Assembly (NCBI GenBank): GCA_963706315.1
Contig: CAVPMA010000015.1
Location: 62,001-126,000, forward strand
Direction: 5' to 3'
Source: CALMEC01 sp963706315
GTDB taxonomy: Bacteria > Actinomycetota > Thermoleophilia > Miltoncostaeales > Miltoncostaeaceae
Length of the DNA: 64,000 bases
Of this stretch, positions 33,434 to 41,387 are shown in pieces (position 1 is the first letter of the stretch; each line of letters opens with the position of its first letter). Both the position numbers and the translations under genes were made by a program. Below the pieces are notes generated by a model, which was not told the origin of the DNA, did no database searches, and saw only the letters and a program-made list of their open reading frames with translations.

Positions 33434-33528
33434 TTGCTCGGTCAGGTTTCGGGCCGAAGCCGCGCCGGTGGTCGACCTCGCGACCCTTTGGAAGGCTGAT
33501 CCGGCGGGGTCGCGCGACAGGAGGTGAT

Positions 33529-33554
33529 GTTTGCGCGGCCGCCTCCCCGGGAAT
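33529..33554 (+). promoter_or_regulatory. Candidate SigB/SigF-type promoter before GlsB/YeaQ
   Basis: Plus strand: GTTT (33529-33532), 16 nt, GGGAAT (33549-33554), 40 nt before the GlsB/YeaQ-family ATG at 33595. The same GGGAAT variant occurs at 33409-33414. Confidence 0.4.
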
Positions 33555-33594
33555 CTCCTGCGCAGTCATCGGACGCACCGAAGGGAACTGCGCA

Positions 33595-33870
33595 ATGGGC
33601 ATCATCGGTTGGATATTGCTCGGCATCATCGCCGGCGTCATCGCGAAGGCGATCCTCCCAGGTTCGCAACCGGGCGGCGTGATCGCCACGACGCTTGTCG
33701 GCATCGCGGGGGCGATCGTCGCCGGATTCATCGCCCGCGCGCTCGGCTTCGGCGACCCGATCGACGAGTTCTTCGATTTCAGCACTTGGGTCGCCGCGAT
33801 CATCGGCGCGGTGATCCTCCTTCTGGCGTGGGGTGCGATCGCGAATCGCAGCCACGGCCGGACGGCGTGA
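33595..33870 (+). CDS. GlsB/YeaQ/YmgE-family stress membrane protein
   Basis: A 91-residue protein of three membrane helices: GIIGWILLGIIAGVIAKAIL (2-21), VIATTLVGIAGAIVAGFIAR (~29-48) and WVAAIIGAVILLLAWGAIA (~66-84), with the Gly-rich GxxAGxxAK motif of the transglycosylase-associated family. Members are induced by stress in many bacteria; their mechanism is unknown. GGGAAC precedes ATG 33595, and a SigF-like promoter lies upstream, in line with a stress regulon. Confidence 0.88.
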   Translation: MGIIGWILLGIIAGVIAKAILPGSQPGGVIATTLVGIAGAIVAGFIARALGFGDPIDEFFDFSTWVAAIIGAVILLLAWGAIANRSHGRTA

Positions 33871-33877
33871 GCCCCCT

Positions 33878-33917
33878 CCATGTGGGTCCCTGCCCGCGAC
33901 GGCTCGGACCCACATGG
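33878..33917. terminator. 12-bp perfect hairpin after GlsB/YeaQ
   Basis: CCATGTGGGTCC (33878-33889) pairs exactly with 33906-33917 around a 16-nt loop, starting 8 nt after the GlsB/YeaQ stop. No U-tract follows, so it may be an RNA-stabilising or attenuating structure before dps rather than a strong terminator. Confidence 0.5.
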
Positions 33918-33975
33918 ACGCCGTCCGAATGCTTCATGTCAACTTCCACCCCCTCACAGATTGGATGGGATCACC

Positions 33976-34554
33976 GTGGCGACGACCCAACGAACGCGAC
34001 GCAAGACCGCAGACCCCACCTTCACGATCCCCGGCCTCGACGCCGGCGACGGCGCGGCGACCGCGCGGCTCCTTCAAGGGCGCCTCGTCGCCCTGCTCGA
34101 CCTGTCCCTGACCCTCAAGCACGTCCACTGGAACGTCGTCGGCCCGACGTTCATCGGCGTGCACACCATGCTCGACCCGCAGGTCGACGCGGTGCAGGCG
34201 ATGATCGACGAGACCGCCGAGCGGATCGCAACGCTCGGCGCGTCACCGAACGGTCTGCCGGGTGCGCTCGTGAACACGCGCGACTGGGACGACTACAGTC
34301 TGATGCGCGCGTCCACGCTCGAGCATCTCGGCGCCCTCGATCTCGTGTACGCCGGCGTCATCGAAGGCCATCGCGCGGCGATCGAGGACCTCGAGGAGCT
34401 CGACCTCGTCAGCCAGGACATGGTCATTGGGCAGGCCGCCCAGCTCGAGCAGTTCAACTGGTTCGTGCGGGCGCACCTCGAGTCATCGGACGGCCGGCTC
34501 GCCACCGCCGGCGCCACGACCGAGCGCCAGGCCGCGGCGCGCAGCAGGGCCTGA
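33976..34554 (+). CDS. dps: Dps-family ferritin-like DNA/iron protein
   Basis: A 192-residue protein from GTG 33976. The ferroxidase motif region LLDLSLTLKHVHWNVVGPTFIGVHTMLDPQVD (~38-69) and the partner segment VQAMIDETAERIATLG (~72-87) are as in Dps dodecamers, where His and Asp/Glu from adjacent subunits bind iron and H2O2 oxidises it. A basic N-terminal tail (TTQRTRRKTADP) could bind DNA. Dps is a common target of SigB/SigF regulons; no clear promoter of that type lies directly before it, but it may be read from the GlsB/YeaQ promoter. Confidence 0.9.
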   Translation: MATTQRTRRKTADPTFTIPGLDAGDGAATARLLQGRLVALLDLSLTLKHVHWNVVGPTFIGVHTMLDPQVDAVQAMIDETAERIATLGASPNGLPGALVNTRDWDDYSLMRASTLEHLGALDLVYAGVIEGHRAAIEDLEELDLVSQDMVIGQAAQLEQFNWFVRAHLESSDGRLATAGATTERQAAARSRA

Positions 34555-34571
34555 GCCGGAAGGAGGCAGCG

Positions 34572-34790
34572 ATGCGACGGCGCCGACCACCGTCGGAACG
34601 CGACGACCAACAGCTCTACGGGCACGAGATCCGGATGATCGACACGCATGGCCCGCGCAATCCGGGGCCCGACCCCGGGCGGTTCCCGGTGCCGGCCGAC
34701 GAGCAGTCCGCCGGCACCGAGCCCGCGGGCCCGGAGGCGGCGCCGCCCGCGCGGCGTCGTCTCCGTCGAACGCGCGGCGGGGCCCGCTGA
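34572..34790 (+). CDS. Small basic, Pro-rich hypothetical protein
   Basis: A 72-residue protein 17 nt behind dps. AAGGAGG precedes ATG 34572 by 5 nt, a strong start signal. The sequence is polar and likely disordered: MRRRRPPSERDD at the start, DTHGPRNPGPDPGRFPVP in the middle and RRRLRRTRGG at the end. No family recognised. Linked expression with dps suggests a stress role or nucleic acid binding; this is a guess. Confidence 0.55.
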   Translation: MRRRRPPSERDDQQLYGHEIRMIDTHGPRNPGPDPGRFPVPADEQSAGTEPAGPEAAPPARRRLRRTRGGAR

Positions 34791-34872
34791 CCGGGACCCA
34801 AGCAGCCGATGTTTCGATCCGCTTCCTCCTGGGTATTTCACCCATAGCCGGCAGGCGCGACGCCGCTGGCGG

Positions 34873-34915
34873 AAAGAGGGCCCGGTGCGACTTCATACGG
34901 ACGCGCCGGGCCCTC
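34873..34915 (-). terminator. Rho-independent-like terminator of the GGDEF gene
   Basis: A perfect 10-bp GC-rich stem (34906-34915 / 34876-34885) with a 20-nt loop is followed on the minus strand by TTTCC. It lies 36 nt beyond the stop of the diguanylate cyclase gene. Confidence 0.6.
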
Positions 34916-34950
34916 GTACATTCCGGACCGGCCTCGGCAGATGCGAAAGC

Positions 34951-35658
34951 TCAGCCCGGCGGACCCTCGTGCTCGTGGCCGGCCAACGGCACGCTCTCGT
35001 CGGCGTCGCCGTCGAGATCCAGCCCGCGACGCGACTCGAGTCCCGGCTGCCACACAACGACAGCGTCGGGTCCTCGCTTGGCGGCGACGAGGGCCCGGTC
35101 GGCGTGACCGATGAGGACGTCGGGATCGAGTGTGGTGGACGCCTCGGCAATCCCGGCGCACACGTGCAGGTCGTGCTCGGCGAGCGACGCCGTCAACCGG
35201 CCGATGAGCCGGCGCGCCTCCCGCGTCCCCTGACCGGGCAGGATGAGCATGAACTCGTCGCCCCCCAAGCGGTACACCGAGTCGCCGCCGCGCACGCCGG
35301 CCCGTAGCGTCTCCGCGAGCGTCACGAGGCGGGCGTCGCCGGCCTGGTGGCCGATGGTGTCGTTGATCTCCTTGAGCCCGCGCAGGTCGATCATCGCGAG
35401 GGCGACCCGCGGCTCGATCGCGCCACGCGACCGCGCGACGAGCGCCTGGGCGAGCTCCTCGTCGAACGCGCGCCGGTTGCGCAGCCCGGTCAGGCTGTCG
35501 ACGAGCGCGAGGCGGGCGGCGGCGACGAACTGACGGTCCCGCTGCTCGAATCGGCGGCGAAGGTCCCAGATGGTGCGCGCCGCGAGCAACAGGGCGGCCG
35601 TCTCGACGACAACGATCGGCATGAGCGCACGGGTGCCCGCGAGATGCCGAAACGCCAC
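34951..35658 (-). CDS. GGDEF-domain diguanylate cyclase
   Basis: A 235-residue protein from GTG 35658 (ATG 35622 is an alternative). A single membrane helix near residues 13-32 (MPIVVVETAALLLAARTIWD) precedes a complete GGDEF domain: LVDSLTGLRNRRAFDEEL (~52-69), IDLRGLKEINDTIGHQAGD (~89-107) and RLGGDEFMLILPG (~130-142). The RGGD inhibitory-site motif lies five residues before GGDEF, so product inhibition by c-di-GMP is expected. No sensory domain is present beyond the helix. Confidence 0.88.
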   Translation of the reverse strand: MAFRHLAGTRALMPIVVVETAALLLAARTIWDLRRRFEQRDRQFVAAARLALVDSLTGLRNRRAFDEELAQALVARSRGAIEPRVALAMIDLRGLKEINDTIGHQAGDARLVTLAETLRAGVRGGDSVYRLGGDEFMLILPGQGTREARRLIGRLTASLAEHDLHVCAGIAEASTTLDPDVLIGHADRALVAAKRGPDAVVVWQPGLESRRGLDLDGDADESVPLAGHEHEGPPG

Positions 35659-35711
35659 CTCACACCGCCAGTGATGTGACTATTTGACGGGTTTGTCGCA
35701 GAACATACAGT

Positions 35712-36341
35712 TTACACGGCGATTCCCTCATGATCCGGGCAGTCCACCCGGATGTCGCTCGGGCCGAGATCCAGGTCGAGGAGCGCACACCGGGCGTCGC
35801 CGCCGGAGCCGCCGTCCTCCCGGAAGAACCGGCACGTGACGCACATCCGGGCGACGCTCACCAGGCCTTCCCGGTGCAGCTCGGCGAGGAGTCCGACGAG
35901 AAAGCCCAGGGCCCGCTCCTTGTCGCGCTCCGACACGGCCCCCAGGAGTCGCTGGGCCCGCGCCTGCCACGCGTCGGCGGCCTCGGCGACCCCATGACCG
36001 CGGTCGGTGAGAACGATCCGCACGCCGCGCCCGTCGCTCGGGTCGGGCACCCGCTCGACGAGGCCCTTCCGCTCGAGCGTGGTGATCGAGTCGGAGACCG
36101 TCGGGAGCGTCACGTCGAGCTCGGCGGCGAGCGCGCCGACCCGCCGACGCTCGGGGGGATCGACCCGGAGGCGCAGCAGGAGCTGCAGCTGCGTAGAGGT
36201 GAGCCCGTGCGCCCGGGCCACATGCCCCATCTGCACGCGAAGCGCCTGCCCGAGCCGGTCGATGGCGGCGACCAGCTTCGGATCGACGCCCTCCCGGGAC
36301 CCGAGCGGCAACGGCACGCGCCGTGGCACCCCGGGCGTCAC
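35712..36341 (-). CDS. MarR-family regulator with C-terminal cysteine motif
   Basis: A 209-residue protein from GTG 36341. The winged helix spans ~50-125: HGLTSTQLQLLLRLRVDPPERRRVGALAAELDVTLPTVSDSITTLERKGLVERVPD and GRGVRIVLTDRGH. The tail MCVTCRFFREDGG...ARCALLDL...RVDCPDHE contains four Cys (one CxxC) that may bind metal or act as a redox switch; similar tails occur in a MarR subgroup. It diverges from an EamA exporter gene, which it probably controls. Confidence 0.82.
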   Translation of the reverse strand: MTPGVPRRVPLPLGSREGVDPKLVAAIDRLGQALRVQMGHVARAHGLTSTQLQLLLRLRVDPPERRRVGALAAELDVTLPTVSDSITTLERKGLVERVPDPSDGRGVRIVLTDRGHGVAEAADAWQARAQRLLGAVSERDKERALGFLVGLLAELHREGLVSVARMCVTCRFFREDGGSGGDARCALLDLDLGPSDIRVDCPDHEGIAV

Positions 36342-36498
36342 CGGGAACCCTTGCCGACCGATGATGGTCTCCAGTGCACGAGGGCACAGGGTATCCGCCT
36401 TGGACCGCCCGCGCCGCCTCCCCCTGCTGAGGCACGCCGCCCGCGACTCCGGACCGGTAGCGTCGGGACGTGCCAGTCGATCCGCAGCCCCGCCCGGG

Positions 36499-37428
36499 GT
36501 GAGCCACCGAACGATCGGCATCGCCCTGTGCGTGGTGTCGGCCTGCAGCTACGGCGCGACGGGGATCTTCGGAAAGCTCGCGTACGACGAGGACCTCGGG
36601 GTGACCGGGCTCCTCGCGGCGCGCTTCGGGATCGCGGCGATCGTGCTGTGGGCGCTCGTGCTGTCGCTCGGCCCCGAGGTGCACCCGACGCGACGCGGCA
36701 CCGCCGCGGGCGTCGGGCTCGGCATGGCGGTGTACGCCGCACAGACCGGCTTCTTCTTTTGGTCGCTGACGCGGTTGGACGCGGCGCTCGCAGTGCTCCT
36801 CGTCTACGTCGCGCCGGTGCTCGTCGCCGTCGGCGCGGTCGCGTTCGGCCGGGAGCGACTTTCGATCGGGCAGGTGGTCGCGCTGCCGGTCGCTCTGGCC
36901 GGCACAGCCCTGGTCGCAACCGGCGCCGGCATGGGCCAGGTCGACGGCGTCGGCGTGCTCCTCGCGTTCGCGTGCGCCGTGGCGTTCGCCGCGTACATGC
37001 TCCTCTCCCACGCCGTGGTGGGGCGCGTGCACCCCGTCGCCCTGTCGGCGAGCGTGTGCACCGGCTGCGCGCTCTCGTTCACCGTGGCAGCGGCGGTGAG
37101 CGGGGAGCTCCCGGTCGAGACCACCAGTCGGGGATGGGCGCTGATCGGCGCCCTCGCGCTCTTCTCGACCGTCATCGCGGTCACGGCGCTCGCGGCGGGC
37201 ACCGACCGCGTGGGACCGTCGACGGCGTCGACCCTGTCGACGTTCGAGCCGCTCGTCGCGACCGTGCTGGCCGTCATCGTGCTCGACGAGCGTCTGGCGG
37301 CCCTTCAGCTCCTCGGGGGCGTGCTCGTCGTCGCCTCGGCGGTGATCGTCAGCGTCCGCTGGCGAGGTCCCGCTGCGACAGCCGGGTGGGGTCGAACAGG
37401 TCCGCGTCGACGCTCGACCCCGCCGTGA
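36499..37428 (+). CDS. EamA/DMT-superfamily transporter
   Basis: A 309-residue protein from GTG 36499 with ten hydrophobic segments in two EamA repeats: repeat 1 opens with IGIALCVVSACSYGATGIFG and ends LVYVAPVLVAVGAVAFGRERLS; repeat 2 includes STASTLSTFEPLVATVLAVIVLDERL, the classical second-repeat signature. Such proteins export amino acids or metabolites. It is divergent from the MarR-type regulator, and its last 80 nt overlap the convergent flavoprotein gene. Confidence 0.85.
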   Translation: MSHRTIGIALCVVSACSYGATGIFGKLAYDEDLGVTGLLAARFGIAAIVLWALVLSLGPEVHPTRRGTAAGVGLGMAVYAAQTGFFFWSLTRLDAALAVLLVYVAPVLVAVGAVAFGRERLSIGQVVALPVALAGTALVATGAGMGQVDGVGVLLAFACAVAFAAYMLLSHAVVGRVHPVALSASVCTGCALSFTVAAAVSGELPVETTSRGWALIGALALFSTVIAVTALAAGTDRVGPSTASTLSTFEPLVATVLAVIVLDERLAALQLLGGVLVVASAVIVSVRWRGPAATAGWGRTGPRRRSTPP

Positions 37429-38563
37429 TGAGGTCGGCGATGATCCGACCGCCGACCCACGCGCAGAGGTTGCCAGTCCCGCAGTAGCCGCCCAGTGCGA
37501 AGACGTCGTCGTGACCCGGTGCCTTGCCGACCGCCGGGCGATGATCCGCCGTGTAGCCGACCGTTCCGATCCATCGATGCGTGATGGGCGCCGTGACTCC
37601 GAGGTCGTCGGCGAGGTAGCAGGCGAGGCGCGCGAAGACGGCCTCGTTCGCCTCGTCACGACCGGTGTACGAGGCCGGCCCGTCGAAATCGGAGAACCCC
37701 CCGAGCACGATCCGCCCGTCCGGCAGCTGCTGGTGGTACTCGTACCCGTACCGCGCGTAGACGGGCCGGGCGACGTGTGCGGTGGCGATCGGGGCCGTCG
37801 CGATCATGTGCAGCCGGCGTGGTCGCACCGCATCCGCGAACTCGGGGATCAGCGTGCCGAGCGCGCCGTCCGCGGCGACGACCAGCGTGTCGCACCCCAC
37901 GGTGCCGGCGGGGCCGACCAGCCGGCGCTTGTCGAGGTCGGCGGTCACGGGGGTCTCCTCGATGATCGAGACTCCCCGCCGTTCGAGGACGCCGGCGAGC
38001 GCGCGCAGCCATCCGACGGGGTTCAGCGACGCGTCGTGGTCGGTCACCAGGCCCGCGCGGCCGGGCCGCCGCAACGACTCGGGCAGCTCTGACTCCTCGA
38101 CCAGCCGCCCGGGGAAGCCGTGCTCCGCGAGCGCGCGCTGGTGCTCGCGCACGTGACGGGCCTCCTCGGCGTCGACCGCGAGACGTAGCAGTCCAACACG
38201 CCGGAAGCAGTCGTCGGCGCCGATCTCGCCCGCGACCTCGTACACCTCCCCCTGACCGGCGAGGGTCGCCGCGTGGATGCGCCGGGCGAGGTCGTCGCCG
38301 AACAGCACGCGGGCGTCGTTGTACATCGGCGCGGCGCCGGCAATGAGGAAGCCGCCGTTTCGGCCGCTGGCGCCCGATGCGACCGTGCGCGCCTCGACGA
38401 TCGTGGACCGGATCCCGCGCTCGGCCAGGTGCCACGCCGTCGCGAGCCCGCCGATGCCGCCGCCGACGATCGCGACGTCCGCCGCCACATCGCCGCTGAG
38501 CGGGGGCCTGGGAACGACGCGATCGGACTGCCAGTAGGGGTGGCTGCTGACGTGCACGCGCAC
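37349..38563 (-). CDS. FAD-dependent amine/amino-acid oxidase (DAO family)
   Basis: A 404-residue protein from GTG 38563. The FAD-binding motif is VAIVGGGIGGLATAWHLAERG (~30-50), followed by GASGRNGGFLIAG (~63-75), a mark of the DadA/PuuB/OrdL type; PDGRIVLGGFSDF lies near 278 and the C-terminal FAD site near 360-385 (ALGGYCGTGNLCAWVGGRIIADL). Members oxidise gamma-glutamylputrescine, glycine or other amines with oxygen. The substrate is not deducible; the convergent EamA exporter does not define it. Confidence 0.85.
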   Translation of the reverse strand: MRVHVSSHPYWQSDRVVPRPPLSGDVAADVAIVGGGIGGLATAWHLAERGIRSTIVEARTVASGASGRNGGFLIAGAAPMYNDARVLFGDDLARRIHAATLAGQGEVYEVAGEIGADDCFRRVGLLRLAVDAEEARHVREHQRALAEHGFPGRLVEESELPESLRRPGRAGLVTDHDASLNPVGWLRALAGVLERRGVSIIEETPVTADLDKRRLVGPAGTVGCDTLVVAADGALGTLIPEFADAVRPRRLHMIATAPIATAHVARPVYARYGYEYHQQLPDGRIVLGGFSDFDGPASYTGRDEANEAVFARLACYLADDLGVTAPITHRWIGTVGYTADHRPAVGKAPGHDDVFALGGYCGTGNLCAWVGGRIIADLITAGSSVDADLFDPTRLSQRDLASGR

Positions 38564-38599
38564 GAGCTTAGTGCCCGAGATGACCCCCGCCGTCCCGCG

Positions 38600-39559
38600 T
38601 TATGCGGTGCGCACCGCCGTGGAGTGCGGGCGAAGCTCCGATGCGGCCAGCGCACCGGCTGCGGCGAGCAGCAGCGCGATCGCGATGAGCACCACCCAGA
38701 CGGTGAGCTCCTCGGGGCGCTCCACCGACGCGAGCGCCACGCCGATGTCCTCGAAGACCCGTCGCAGATCCTGAGTCGACGTCGACTGCGTGAAGACTCC
38801 ACCCGTCTGGTTCGCGAGCGCCGAGAGCGTCTCCGAGGGGCTGAGCTGGTCGGGCCGGCCGGGGTCGTTGCCGAGGAGCATCGTGTAGACGGGCACGCGG
38901 AGCTCCGCGGCGCGCGCGGCGGCGTCGAGCGGGGACGAGCCGGCGGAGTTGGCGCCGTCGGTGAGGAGCAGGATCCGCGCCGGCGACGTCTCCGCGCTGG
39001 CGGGCACCTGGGCGAGCGCGCCCGAGCCTTGGATCGCGCTCAGCGACGCCACGACGGCGTCGCCGATCGCGGTTCCCTCCGCGACCGGGAGGTTGTTGAG
39101 CGCGCGGCTGACTTGACCGCGGTCGGTGACGGGCGACACGCGCACCACGGCGCCGTTCGAGAACGTCACGAGCCCGATGGCCGCGTCCTTGGGCGCGACG
39201 CTCAGGAAGCGACGAGCCGCGTCGACCCCGGCGGAGAGCCGATCCGGGCTCAGGTCCTTCTTCTGCATCGACTTCGACGTGTCGATGGCGAGCATGATCG
39301 TGCTGCGATTCTCCTTGCTGTCGGAGGCGCGTGCCGGGCGGGCCATCGCGACGATGCCGCTGGCGGCCGCGAGCAGCGCCAGTATCGCCGCGACGACCCT
39401 CAACGTGCGCACGCGTCGCGGCGGCGTGAGGTCGATGAGCCGCGGATCTGCGTACGTGGCGGCCGCCCGCTTGCGGTCTCGTCCCCACGCGAGGAGCGCC
39501 GCGCCGAGGAATGGCAGGAGCAGGAGCGCCCACAGCCAGTTCGGGCTCTGCCAGCTCAC
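38600..39559 (-). CDS. VWA-domain membrane protein (BatA/BatB-like), downstream copy
   Basis: A 319-residue protein from GTG 39559. Membrane helices lie at ~8-24, ~55-72 and at the C-terminus (~290-310). The von Willebrand factor A domain has the MIDAS motif DTSKSM (DxSxS, ~92-97), then GLVTFSNGAVV and LLLTDGANSAG. It is the second of two tandem VWA proteins; its GTG overlaps the upstream stop by 4 nt. In aerotolerance-type operons these pair with MoxR and DUF58 proteins to remodel or insert cofactors in envelope proteins. Confidence 0.88.
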   Translation of the reverse strand: MSWQSPNWLWALLLLPFLGAALLAWGRDRKRAAATYADPRLIDLTPPRRVRTLRVVAAILALLAAASGIVAMARPARASDSKENRSTIMLAIDTSKSMQKKDLSPDRLSAGVDAARRFLSVAPKDAAIGLVTFSNGAVVRVSPVTDRGQVSRALNNLPVAEGTAIGDAVVASLSAIQGSGALAQVPASAETSPARILLLTDGANSAGSSPLDAAARAAELRVPVYTMLLGNDPGRPDQLSPSETLSALANQTGGVFTQSTSTQDLRRVFEDIGVALASVERPEELTVWVVLIAIALLLAAAGALAASELRPHSTAVRTA

Positions 39560-40488
39560 GGGAGCCTCGCTCCGAATCGCCAGGCTGCGACGCCGGCGAG
39601 CATGAGCAGGAGGGCCGCGATCCCCGCGGGCCAGGCGGTGACCTCGTCGAGGACCTGCTCGGTGCCGATGACGCTGCCGAGCTTGTCGTAGACGGCGGAC
39701 AGCGACTCGGCGTTGCGGCTCTCGTAGGAGCTCGCGCCGGTCGACTCGGCGAGCGCGCGCAACGCCTGCGGGTTCGGCGGCACGGGGCGGCCGTTTGGGA
39801 GGATGCCGTCTGGGGTGCCGAGCGCGACGGTCGCGACGGGGACGCCCGCCTCGACCGCAGCCCGGGCGGCCTGTTCGGTGGAGCGGCCCGTGGTGTTCTC
39901 ACCGTCGGAGAGCAGCAGGATGCGCGCGGAGCGCAGCTTCGTGGCACCGGGTTGGGTGGAGCGGATGGCGTCGAGCGAGCTGAGGATCGCCTCGCCGATC
40001 GCGGTTGCGCCGTCGGGCCTGAGCGTCTCGATGGCGGCATCGAGCGCTGCCCGGTCGGTGGTGGGGGTCACGAGGCTGGTCGCGACCCCGGAGAAGCTGA
40101 CGAGCCCGATCTTGTACTGGCGGGGCACCTTCTGCGCGAACTTCTTCGCGGCGTCTTGGGCGGCGCGCAGCCGGTACGGCGAGACGTCGTCCGCCGACAT
40201 GGAGCCCGAGGTGTCGATCGCGAGCATGATCGTGGCCTGTTCCTTCGGCACCGCCCGCGACACCTGCGGCCGCGCGAGCGCGAACAGGAACCCGGCGAGC
40301 GCAAGCGCGGCGAGTCCGATCGGGATGTACTGGCGCAACCTCCCGCGCCTGGCCGCGGCGACCAGCAGGTCGACGTCAGGGAACGGCACGGCACGCCGCG
40401 CCACGCGCCTGCGGTAGGCGATGTACGCCAGCGCCGCTGCGGGGAGGGCGAGGAGCGAGAGGAGCGCGAGGGGCCAGTCGAAGCTCAT
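39556..40488 (-). CDS. VWA-domain membrane protein (BatA-like), upstream copy
   Basis: A 310-residue protein from ATG 40488, overlapping the DUF58 stop (ATGA). An N-terminal helix pair (WPLALLSLLALPAAALAYIA, YIPIGLAALALAGFLFALAR) precedes the VWA domain with an intact MIDAS DTSGSMSADD (~91-100), GLVSFSG (~129) and LLLSDGENTTG (~193-203); a final membrane helix is at ~288-306. It is similar in plan to its downstream neighbour, so the pair arose by duplication. Confidence 0.9.
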   Translation of the reverse strand: MSFDWPLALLSLLALPAAALAYIAYRRRVARRAVPFPDVDLLVAAARRGRLRQYIPIGLAALALAGFLFALARPQVSRAVPKEQATIMLAIDTSGSMSADDVSPYRLRAAQDAAKKFAQKVPRQYKIGLVSFSGVATSLVTPTTDRAALDAAIETLRPDGATAIGEAILSSLDAIRSTQPGATKLRSARILLLSDGENTTGRSTEQAARAAVEAGVPVATVALGTPDGILPNGRPVPPNPQALRALAESTGASSYESRNAESLSAVYDKLGSVIGTEQVLDEVTAWPAGIAALLLMLAGVAAWRFGARLP

Positions 40489-41387
40489 GCGATCCGCCGC
40501 GCTGGGACGGGCCGCATCAACGCACGCGCCAGCGGGAGCACCCAATCGGTGTCGGTGCTGGCAACCAGGTGGCGGCCGCCCACCCGGCGGAACATCGCTT
40601 CACGCCGCCGGTCGGCCTCGCCGGATACGGCGCGAAACCGTTCCTGAAAGCGCGGGTCGGCGGTGTCGACCAGGACGGTACGTCCGGTCTCCACGTCGCG
40701 GAGCGTCAGGGGCCCGACCTCGGGCAGGTCGCGCTCGCGCGGGTCGCGGAGCTCGACGAGCAAGAGCTCCTGTCGCCGTCCGAGCACGCCGAGGGCCTGC
40801 TCGAGGCCGTCCGACATCGGGAAGTCGGAGAGGATCGCGACGAGCCCGCGGTGCTTGAGCACGCGTCCGAGGGAGGTGATCGCCGCGGCCAGGTCGGTGC
40901 GCGTCCCGTCGTGGGTCGGCTGGTAGGCGTCGTACGCCGCCAGCGACGAGATGAGGCCCCGGCGGTCGCCGCGGGGCGCGCCGACGACGTCGAGGCCGGC
41001 GCCGCCGCTCACGGCAACGCCCAGCCGGTCCCCACGGCGCCGGAGCACGACACCGAGGCCGCCCAGCACCTCCCGGGCGAGGTCGCGCTTGGTGGTCCGG
41101 ACGGTTCCGAAGGCCATCGACGGCGAAGTGTCGACCAGCGCCCATGCCGTGAGCACCGGCTCGAGCTCGGGCACGCGCACCATCGGCTCGCCGACGCGGG
41201 CCGACAGCGGCCAGTCGAGCCAGCGGACATCGTCGCCCGGCTCGTAGGCGCGCGTGAGCGAATGCTCGCTCCCCGGCCCGGGACGGCGGCCACGACGCTC
41301 ACCCTGCAGCAGCCCGTCGAGCCGGCGCGCGACGCGCAGCTCGACCCGCCGGAGCAGGGCGTCAGGCGACAGCGCGACCGGTTCCAA
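40485..41387 (-). CDS. DUF58 protein
   Basis: A 300-residue soluble protein. The TTG start at 41387 overlaps moxR by 26 nt. Seen are the LDGLLQGERRGRRPGPGSEH motif (~23-42), REYxxGDDxRxIDWxxSAR in the form RAYEPGDDVRWLDWPLSARVGEPMVR (~46-71) and a VWA-like core with DTSPSMAFG (~88-96), a nearly complete MIDAS. DUF58 proteins work with MoxR ATPases. Expression is tied to the VWA genes downstream by a 4-nt overlap. Confidence 0.88.
   Translation of the reverse strand: MEPVALSPDALLRRVELRVARRLDGLLQGERRGRRPGPGSEHSLTRAYEPGDDVRWLDWPLSARVGEPMVRVPELEPVLTAWALVDTSPSMAFGTVRTTKRDLAREVLGGLGVVLRRRGDRLGVAVSGGAGLDVVGAPRGDRRGLISSLAAYDAYQPTHDGTRTDLAAAITSLGRVLKHRGLVAILSDFPMSDGLEQALGVLGRRQELLLVELRDPRERDLPEVGPLTLRDVETGRTVLVDTADPRFQERFRAVSGEADRRREAMFRRVGGRHLVASTDTDWVLPLARALMRPVPARRIA

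Noticed and set aside
33519..33528. Ten-base perfect anti-Shine-Dalgarno complement AGGAGGTGAT
   Set aside because: The only start at usable distance opens a 51-codon ORF with no coding character; the GTTT in it is better read as part of a promoter for GlsB/YeaQ.
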